Source: DATECU01 sp035286745 (GTDB lineage Bacteria > Acidobacteriota > Vicinamibacteria > Fen-336). From it: 16,299 bases of DNA. Location of the stretch: NCBI GenBank assembly GCA_035286745.1, contig DATECU010000341.1, positions 1 through 16,299 of the forward strand, in the 5' to 3' direction. Below, in pieces: positions 11,688-16,299 of the stretch (within the stretch, counting starts at the first letter, position 1; each line of letters begins with the position of its first letter). The notes below the pieces were generated by a model. That model searched no databases. It saw only the letters and a program-made list of their open reading frames with translations, and had not been told where the DNA came from. Position numbers and translations under genes: made by a program.

Positions 11688-12695
11688 CTACCGCTCCGCC
11701 AGCGCCTCCAGCCGATCGAGCTGATCGCGGTGTCCCAACGTGATCAGGGTATCCCCGCCGGCGATGGCCATCTCGGGGGCGGGATTGAACAGCATCGGAC
11801 CCTGCGGCTTCTTGATGGCCACGATGATGATGCCCAGGTCCTGGCGAATGCGGCTGTCCTTCACCAGTGCCCCGTCTAACGAACTGCCGGCCTGGATCGC
11901 GATCTCCTCGATCTGCAGCTCCAGGTGTTCGCTGCGGGTGGCCAGCTCGATGAAGTCCATGACCGTCGGGCGCAGGACCGCCTGGGCCACCCGCTGGCCG
12001 CCGATCGCGTAAGGCGAAACCACCCGGCTGGCTCCGGCACGCAGGAGCTTCTTCTCGGCCTCCTCGTCCTCGGCCCGAGCCACGATGAAGAGCTTGTCGG
12101 CCAGCAACCGGGCGCTCATGGTGATGTAGAGGTTGTCGGCATCGGAGGCGGCCACCGTCACCAGGCTGCGGGCCCTGCCGACCCCCGCCTTACGGAGCAC
12201 CTCGTCCGAGGTGGCGTCCCCGTGCAGCACGATGCCGTGGGGCAGGCTGACCCCCTCGATCAGGGCAGCATCGCGCTCTACCAGCACGAAGGGGATGCCG
12301 ACAGCCGAGAACTCGCTGCAGACCAGGTGGCCCATGCGACCGAAGCCGCAGACGATGATGTGGTCCTTGATCTCCGTCAGTTTGCGTTCCACGCGCTGCC
12401 TCCCGAGGTGGCCTCTGACCTCCCCGCTCACGATGGCCTGGATGATGGCGCTCGCCGCGTAGAACAGCGTGAACACGCCGGCGAGCAGCAGCACCATGGT
12501 AAACACGCGCCCGGCGGTGGAGAGGGGATGAACCTCCTGGAAGCCCACCGTGGTCAGGGTGGTCACCGTCATGTAGAGGGCGTCGAGGAAAGCCCAGTGC
12601 TCGATGACCACGTAGCCGAGGGTGCCCAGGGTGAGGAGCAGCACCGGCACCAGGAGGACCAGCAGCAGGCGGCGCTCAAAGCCTCGGGGGCGCAT
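11688..12695 (-). CDS. RCK-domain potassium channel (TrkA-N, MthK-like)
   Basis: 335 residues from ATG 12695. Residues 8-32 form the first membrane helix. A pore loop carries the selectivity filter TTVGF (48-52) and a second helix spans about 63-90. This is the two-helix layout of a tetrameric K+ channel. An RCK (TrkA_N) Rossmann domain follows from residue 112, with GFGRMG (117-122) as the nucleotide-binding loop, and then a TrkA_C domain at about residues 250-335. It should form a ligand-gated K+ channel in the inner membrane. It is the last gene of the sulfur-type operon, 51 bases after the flavoprotein gene. A longer frame from TTG 12734 would leave only 12 bases. Neither start has a clear Shine-Dalgarno sequence; I prefer the ATG because the extra 13 residues look uninformative. 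Confidence 0.93.
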   Translation of the reverse strand: MRPRGFERRLLLVLLVPVLLLTLGTLGYVVIEHWAFLDALYMTVTTLTTVGFQEVHPLSTAGRVFTMVLLLAGVFTLFYAASAIIQAIVSGEVRGHLGRQRVERKLTEIKDHIIVCGFGRMGHLVCSEFSAVGIPFVLVERDAALIEGVSLPHGIVLHGDATSDEVLRKAGVGRARSLVTVAASDADNLYITMSARLLADKLFIVARAEDEEAEKKLLRAGASRVVSPYAIGGQRVAQAVLRPTVMDFIELATRSEHLELQIEEIAIQAGSSLDGALVKDSRIRQDLGIIIVAIKKPQGPMLFNPAPEMAIAGGDTLITLGHRDQLDRLEALAER

Positions 12696-12746
12696 GATCG
12701 CGGGAAGGATAGCCCGGCAGCGCGGCGGGTCCAACCGGCGGCGGTC

Positions 12747-13910
12747 TCAGAACCAGCGCCAGAGCCAGTACTTCTCGAAGAGAACCTTGCTGAGGTGCCA
12801 GCGTCTGGCCGGAGGGCGGACTTGAACGGTCGGCAGAGGTTCCGCGTAGAAGTCGCCGCGGCCGACACCCGCCCGGCCGTCCCCTGCCTCGATGAAGCAC
12901 TCCCCATGGCCGTCGAAGCGGCTGCCCTCACCGCCGCCGAGGATGGCGGTGGCGATGTTGCGCGCGGCCACCCGGGCCTGCCCCTCGGCGAACACGCCGG
13001 CCTTGGGAAGGGGTTTGCCCAGGGCCAGGGGAATGGAGACCACGTCGCCTATCGCGTACACGCCGGGGAACCGCGTTTCCATGCGGTGCCGATCCACCGC
13101 GACCCACCCGCCATCGCCGACCAACCCGGCCTCCTGCACCACCCGCGGGGCCCGGTGGGGCGGCACGTAGGCGAGGAGATCGAAGTCGGCGCTCAACCCG
13201 TTGGCGAAGCTCAAACGCCGCTCGGGCACGCCGACCGCAGTGACCTGGTGCTGGGGGTGGTAGGCGATGCCGCGGCCCTCCACCATCTGGCGCACCGCCC
13301 TCGACACCTCCGGCCCCGCCACGCCCATGGGGCCGGGCTCTGCGGCGTAGAGCGCGATATCCGTCCGCTCTCGAAGGCCCCGCCGGCGGCACTCCGCCTC
13401 CAGCAGGAGCGCCGCCTCGTAGGGCGCGGCGGGACACTTGTAGGCCGGGGCCGCGGTGAGCAAGACCAGGCGGCCGCCCGCGAAAGAGCGCATCGCCTGA
13501 CGAAGGCCCAGCACACCTTCCGGGCTGTAGAGGTTGAAGCCGGCCTCGGACAGCCCGGGAACTGCCTCCGGCGCCAGGTCAGCGCCCAAGGCGAGCAGCA
13601 GGAAGTCGGCGGTGAGGCGCTGGCCGCCGGCCACCACTTCCCGGGTGGCCGGGTCGATCCTCTCCACCTCGGCGGTCACCACCTCGATGCCCTTTCGCTG
13701 GAGTCGGGAGAGGGGACGTGAGATGGCCGGGATCTCCCGCCGGCCCGTCATCACCCAGAGCAGGGAGGGCAGGAACAGATGGGCCGGCGCGCGGTCGACC
13801 AGGACCACGCGGTGCTGGCGTGGCAGCGCCTTACGCAGCTCGTTGGCGGCGACCAGCCCCCCGATGCCGCCGCCAAGGACGACCACCGTCTTCTGCATGG
13901 CCTGACCCAT
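12747..13910 (-). CDS. SQR/FCSD-like FAD-dependent pyridine-nucleotide-disulfide-family oxidoreductase
   Basis: A 387-residue flavoprotein. The FAD-binding Rossmann loop is GGGIGG at residues 13-18 (VVVLGGGIGGLVAANEL), and the second FAD contact is GVYAIGDV at about 283-290. Cys159 lies in YKCPAAPYE, matching the redox-active cysteine of sulfide:quinone oxidoreductase and the FAD subunit of flavocytochrome c sulfide dehydrogenase. Cys338 in GECFIEAGDG could be its partner, and Cys174 is a third. The C-terminus (LSKVLFEKYWLWRWF) is aromatic and amphipathic, fitting peripheral membrane binding for quinone access. It probably oxidises sulfide to polysulfide or persulfide. It starts with ATG 13910, sharing one base with the DsrE stop (TGATG). 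A non-SQR family member acting on another substrate is possible. Confidence 0.85.
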   Translation of the reverse strand: MGQAMQKTVVVLGGGIGGLVAANELRKALPRQHRVVLVDRAPAHLFLPSLLWVMTGRREIPAISRPLSRLQRKGIEVVTAEVERIDPATREVVAGGQRLTADFLLLALGADLAPEAVPGLSEAGFNLYSPEGVLGLRQAMRSFAGGRLVLLTAAPAYKCPAAPYEAALLLEAECRRRGLRERTDIALYAAEPGPMGVAGPEVSRAVRQMVEGRGIAYHPQHQVTAVGVPERRLSFANGLSADFDLLAYVPPHRAPRVVQEAGLVGDGGWVAVDRHRMETRFPGVYAIGDVVSIPLALGKPLPKAGVFAEGQARVAARNIATAILGGGEGSRFDGHGECFIEAGDGRAGVGRGDFYAEPLPTVQVRPPARRWHLSKVLFEKYWLWRWF

Positions 13911-14257
13911 CAGAACACCAGGACCTTGTCGGCTTCCAGCGTCCACTGCGTCAACTCCTCCAGGCTGCTGCGATGCACTCCCGCCAGCAACTCCGCCTCG
14001 GAGATGCCCCGGGCGTCGATGCAGGTCCCGCAAGCGCCGACCTGACCGGCATGCCGGACCACCGCTCCCACCATGTTCTGGGTGTTGTAGTAGCCGGCCG
14101 GGACCTTCTGGCCGCTCTTGGCGGATGCCACCGCGTCCCCCATCAGGAACAGCCTCAGTTCTTCGCCCTGGCGGGCCAGCGCGCCGGCCAGTCTCAACCC
14201 GTTATACGTGCGCTCGCTTCCGTAGGGAGCGTCGTTCAGAATCAGCAGCGTCTTCAT
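13910..14257 (-). CDS. DsrE/DsrF-like family protein (candidate sulfur carrier)
   Basis: A 115-residue cytoplasmic protein of the DsrE/TusD fold: LLILNDAPYGSERTYNGLRLAGALARQGEELRLFLMGDAV at the N-terminus, then GYYNTQNMVGAVVRHAGQVGACGTCIDARG. The CGTC pair (Cys76 and Cys79) sits where family members carry the sulfur-accepting cysteine. DsrE-type proteins pass persulfide sulfur between enzymes. Here it lies between an ArsR-rhodanese fusion and an SQR-like flavoprotein, so accepting sulfur from either is the natural reading. It overlaps the regulator gene by 4 bases (ATGA) and the flavoprotein gene by 1 base, which indicates translational coupling. It is a single small DsrE, not a DsrEFH set. 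Confidence 0.92.
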   Translation of the reverse strand: MKTLLILNDAPYGSERTYNGLRLAGALARQGEELRLFLMGDAVASAKSGQKVPAGYYNTQNMVGAVVRHAGQVGACGTCIDARGISEAELLAGVHRSSLEELTQWTLEADKVLVF

Positions 14258-14928
14258 CGATAGCCTCCTTCAGGCCGTGGGTCCTCGGTCTCGACCGGCA
14301 GGCCGGCGGCTCGCCACTCCGGAAAGCCGTCCTCCAGACGCCGGGCTCGGCGCCCACGGGCACGCGCCAGCCTGACCGCATCGTCCGCCAGCAGGCAGAA
14401 CGGCCCGCGGCAATAGGCCACGATCTCGGCCTTGCGGGGGATGGCCCGCAGGCGGCGGTCGAGGACGGCCAGGGGCACCGACAGCGCCCCGGGGATGTGC
14501 CCCGCCCGGTACTCCTCCTCCGGGCGTACATCAAGAACCACCACCTCGCCGCTGCGCACGCGCGCCAGGAGGTCGCGGCGGCCCACCGGCTCGAACTCGT
14601 CTCCCTGGTCGCGGTACTTGCGGATCAGCCGATCCACCTCGGCCAGCCGTCGTTCGGCCACCCGGGTGACCGTGGTCAGCAGATTGGCCACGTCGTCGCC
14701 CGCCAGACGATAGTGGACGAAGAGACCCTGCTTGCGGCCCTCGACCAGTCGGGCTTCGCGCAGCACTTGCAGGTGCTGCGAGGCGTTGGCCACCGAAAGG
14801 CCGGTCGCCTGGGCCACCGCCTCCACCGAACGCTCGCCCTGGGCCAGAACCTCCAGCAGCTCCAGGCGCCGCGGGCTGGCCAGAGCTTTGGTGAGTCGGG
14901 CCACCTCCTCGTACAGGCGGTGCTTCAT
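14254..14928 (-). CDS. ArsR-family regulator fused to a rhodanese domain
   Basis: A 224-residue protein. Residues 5-95 are an ArsR winged helix-turn-helix (LASPRRLELLEVLAQGERSVEAVAQATGLSVANASQHLQVLREARLVEGRKQGLFVHYRLA). A short helical linker follows, then a rhodanese domain at about residues 112-220 (VVVLDVRPEEEYRAGHIPGALSVPL). The rhodanese active-site loop begins at Cys173 (YCRGPFC), with Cys178 five residues on. The N-terminal domain has no cysteine, so it lacks the paired cysteines that sense persulfide in SqrR/BigR-like ArsR proteins. The rhodanese loop may sense instead. It is the first gene of the operon, with a palindrome just upstream (14934-14957), and so is probably an autorepressor relieved by reactive sulfur. 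Fusions of this kind are known; the exact ligand is not. Confidence 0.93.
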   Translation of the reverse strand: MKHRLYEEVARLTKALASPRRLELLEVLAQGERSVEAVAQATGLSVANASQHLQVLREARLVEGRKQGLFVHYRLAGDDVANLLTTVTRVAERRLAEVDRLIRKYRDQGDEFEPVGRRDLLARVRSGEVVVLDVRPEEEYRAGHIPGALSVPLAVLDRRLRAIPRKAEIVAYCRGPFCLLADDAVRLARARGRRARRLEDGFPEWRAAGLPVETEDPRPEGGYR

Positions 14929-14933
14929 GGTCT

Positions 14934-14957
14934 ATATTCAATAACTCAATTGAATAT
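14934..14957. promoter_or_regulatory. ArsR-type operator palindrome
   Basis: ATATTCAAT (14934-14942) and ATTGAATAT (14949-14957) are perfect 9-base inverted arms separated by six bases. ATTCAA/TTGAAT palindromes of this kind are typical ArsR-family operators. The site begins 5 bases upstream of the regulator's ATG and covers the -10 region, so binding would block transcription. Confidence 0.75.
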
Positions 14958-14966
14958 GGATGTCAA
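14938..14966 (-). promoter_or_regulatory. Promoter of the ArsR-rhodanese/DsrE/SQR-like/K+ channel operon
   Basis: Reading leftward, a perfect -35 TTGACA (14961-14966), a 17-base spacer and a weak -10 TATTGA (14938-14943) are followed after 9 bases by the ATG at 14928. The -10 and most of the spacer lie inside the palindrome. There is no Shine-Dalgarno sequence, so the first message is probably leaderless or nearly so. Confidence 0.65.
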
Positions 14967-14986
14967 CCCCCAAGCTCGATCCCCCG

Positions 14987-15013
14987 TCCCCCGGCAAGGA
15001 CCTTGCCGGGGGA
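14987..15013. terminator. Strong perfect hairpin upstream of the sulfur operon
   Basis: TCCCCCGGCAAGG (14987-14999) and CCTTGCCGGGGGA (15001-15013) are exact complements around a single base, giving a 12-bp stem with a GAC triloop. It lies about 105 bases beyond the glycosyltransferase stop and 20 bases before the -35 of the ArsR promoter. No U-run follows. It probably ends glycosyltransferase transcription before the next promoter. The remaining intergenic bases (15014-15117) show nothing I recognise. Confidence 0.5.
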
Positions 15014-15117
15014 TGGCGGCCGGTGCCGGTGAACGCAACCCGTCCTTTGGGTGTGGCCTCCACCCTTCGACCACTGGGCTCGCCGCTGTCGGGAGGGGGA
15101 TCGCGACGGGTCCGGCC

Positions 15118-16299
15118 TCAGGCTGCGGCTGCTTCGAGGAGCAGGGCCTGGATGCGCGCGCTGAGCACGGACACGTCGAAGCTGGTGCGCGCTCGCGCCA
15201 GGGCCGCTTGGGCCAGGGAGCGCCTCCGCTCGCGGTCGTCGACCAGCGCAGCGATCGCCTGGGCCAGGCCGGCAACGTCGCCGGGCGCGACCAGCAGGCC
15301 GTCGGCTCCGTCGGTCAGGATCTCAGGGATCCCACCCACGCGGCTGGCCACCACCGGCGTGCCCAGCGCCATGGCCTCGATGATCGAGCGGCCGAACGGC
15401 TCCTGGAACGAGGGGAGCACCAGCAGGTCGAAGTCCACGACCGCGGGCCGCACGTCTTCGCGAAACCCGGCGAACAGGAACCGGTCGGCGATGCCCAGCT
15501 CGCGGGCCCGCGCCTGGTACTCGGCCTGATGGTCGACCGGTGCTCCCACCGGCACCCTGCCCACGACGACGAAGACCAGCGTCGGGCGGGTGGCGAGCAG
15601 CCGGGCCGCCGCCTCGATCAAGGGGACGAGTCCCTTGCGCGGCGTGATGAAACCGGTGAAGCCGACGACCGTCGCATCCGGCGAGATCCCGAGCTGTCGG
15701 CGGAGGCTTCCCCGTGGCGTGACCTCCGGATGGTACTCGGCCAGGTCGATTCCGTTATGCACCACCGTCACCTTGCCCGGCACGTACCGGCGGTACGGAA
15801 CCGCCGAGGCTTCCGAGTTCGCGATCACGCGCCTGACCCGCGGGAGGCGTGCCAGGTTTCCGTACAGCTTCACCTTGGCCCACTGCTGGTGCAGGTTCCG
15901 CACGTGGAAGACGCACGGCACGCCCGCCAGTTGCGAGGCCAGGGCCCCGATGGCCTTCACCATCATGTTGTTGCAGTAGAGGAGCTGCGTCTTCTCGCGG
16001 CGCATGAGGTGAGCGAGCTGCGGCACCAGCCGCGCGGAGTCCCAGACGTTCCACGCAAAGCTCAGGGCCGCGGTGGCGCGGTTTCGAGTGCCGAAGCGGA
16101 GCTCCGCCGTCCGGTGGTGGAGCCGAGCCGCCGGTTCCACACGAAGGCCGAGGGCGTCGAACCGGGTGCCGAAGATCCCGCGCTCGGGCACCACGACCAG
16201 GGGGTCGACCAACGTACGGTCCAGGTGTCTCAGCAGGTAGTAGAGGCTCCACCCCGCGCCGCCCCCCAGGACACACGAGGAGAGGAAGAGGGTGCGCAG
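15118..16299 (-). CDS. GT4-family glycosyltransferase, 5' end cut by the window edge
   Basis: The frame stays open to the last base, giving 393 residues without the true start. A TTG at 16210-16212 could be taken as a start, but the 29 codons to its right read LRTLFLSSCVLGGGAGWSLYYLL and onward. This is the typical first strand and glycine-rich loop of a GT-B glycosyltransferase, so the gene begins outside the window. The donor-binding half has VVGFTGFITPRKGLVPLIEAA and RFLFAGFREDV. EPFGRSIIE then supplies the GT4 E-x7-E motif, followed by ALGTPVVASRVGGIPEIL. It probably moves a sugar from a nucleotide-sugar donor onto a surface glycan. Donor and acceptor are unknown, and rfbA is 12 kb away, so a link is only conjecture. 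Confidence 0.93.
   Translation of the reverse strand: MRTLFLSSCVLGGGAGWSLYYLLRHLDRTLVDPLVVVPERGIFGTRFDALGLRVEPAARLHHRTAELRFGTRNRATAALSFAWNVWDSARLVPQLAHLMRREKTQLLYCNNMMVKAIGALASQLAGVPCVFHVRNLHQQWAKVKLYGNLARLPRVRRVIANSEASAVPYRRYVPGKVTVVHNGIDLAEYHPEVTPRGSLRRQLGISPDATVVGFTGFITPRKGLVPLIEAAARLLATRPTLVFVVVGRVPVGAPVDHQAEYQARARELGIADRFLFAGFREDVRPAVVDFDLLVLPSFQEPFGRSIIEAMALGTPVVASRVGGIPEILTDGADGLLVAPGDVAGLAQAIAALVDDRERRRSLAQAALARARTSFDVSVLSARIQALLLEAAAA

Noticed and set aside
12696..12734. Longer start (TTG 12734) for the potassium channel
   Set aside because: TTG without a Shine-Dalgarno sequence, and the extra 13 residues precede the natural basic start before the first helix; kept as an alternative only.
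11925..13721. Rightward open frame of 598 codons opposite the channel and flavoprotein genes
   Set aside because: The His/Gln/Ala-rich translation has no domain, and both opposite genes have clear motifs in their own frames.
16210..16212. TTG as the true start of the glycosyltransferase
   Set aside because: The 29 upstream codons encode the expected first strand and glycine-rich loop of a GT-B fold, so the gene continues past the window edge.

Overview
The window is high-GC DNA (roughly two thirds G+C by eye) from a Gram-negative bacterium. The TonB-dependent-type outer-membrane barrel and the dTDP-sugar gene rfbA support this. The mix of an Oar-like receptor without a carboxypeptidase-like domain, a DUF4412 exported protein, an ECF sigma/zinc-finger anti-sigma pair and sulfur-handling genes would fit Acidobacteriota or a similar deep-branching phylum. 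That placement is inference. I see no rRNA, tRNA, CRISPR array, insertion sequence or phage gene.

Left part (1-4325): an ECF sigma factor and the start of its overlapping zinc-finger anti-sigma factor run leftward out of the window, behind a plausible autoregulated promoter. Next come a HTH protein with a tandem-repeat tail, a small [2Fe-2S] ferredoxin divergent from a secreted DUF4412 protein, and rfbA divergent from an orphan solute-binding protein. Middle (4326-11416): a leftward GNAT-TonB receptor gene pair diverges from a tight rightward operon of three membrane proteins (APC permease, YihY/BrkB, CPA2 cation:proton antiporter).

Right part (11417-16299): a leftward operon encodes an ArsR regulator fused to rhodanese, a DsrE protein, an SQR-like flavoprotein and an RCK-gated potassium channel. 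The first three genes overlap by 1-4 bases. The operon starts from a TTGACA-type promoter whose -10 lies inside a perfect ArsR-style palindrome. I read it as a sulfide/persulfide-responsive module with a potassium channel attached. A GT4 glycosyltransferase, cut by the right edge, lies upstream.

Two non-coding signals stand out. Convergent gene ends at about 4344-4435 and 11418-11685 carry the same family of 7-bp-period repeats (NNTCAGC on one arm, GCTGANN on the other, bounded by a GTCCGTG/TACGGAC block). In addition, several start codons lie only 6-9 bases after a -10-like hexamer, which suggests frequent leaderless transcripts.
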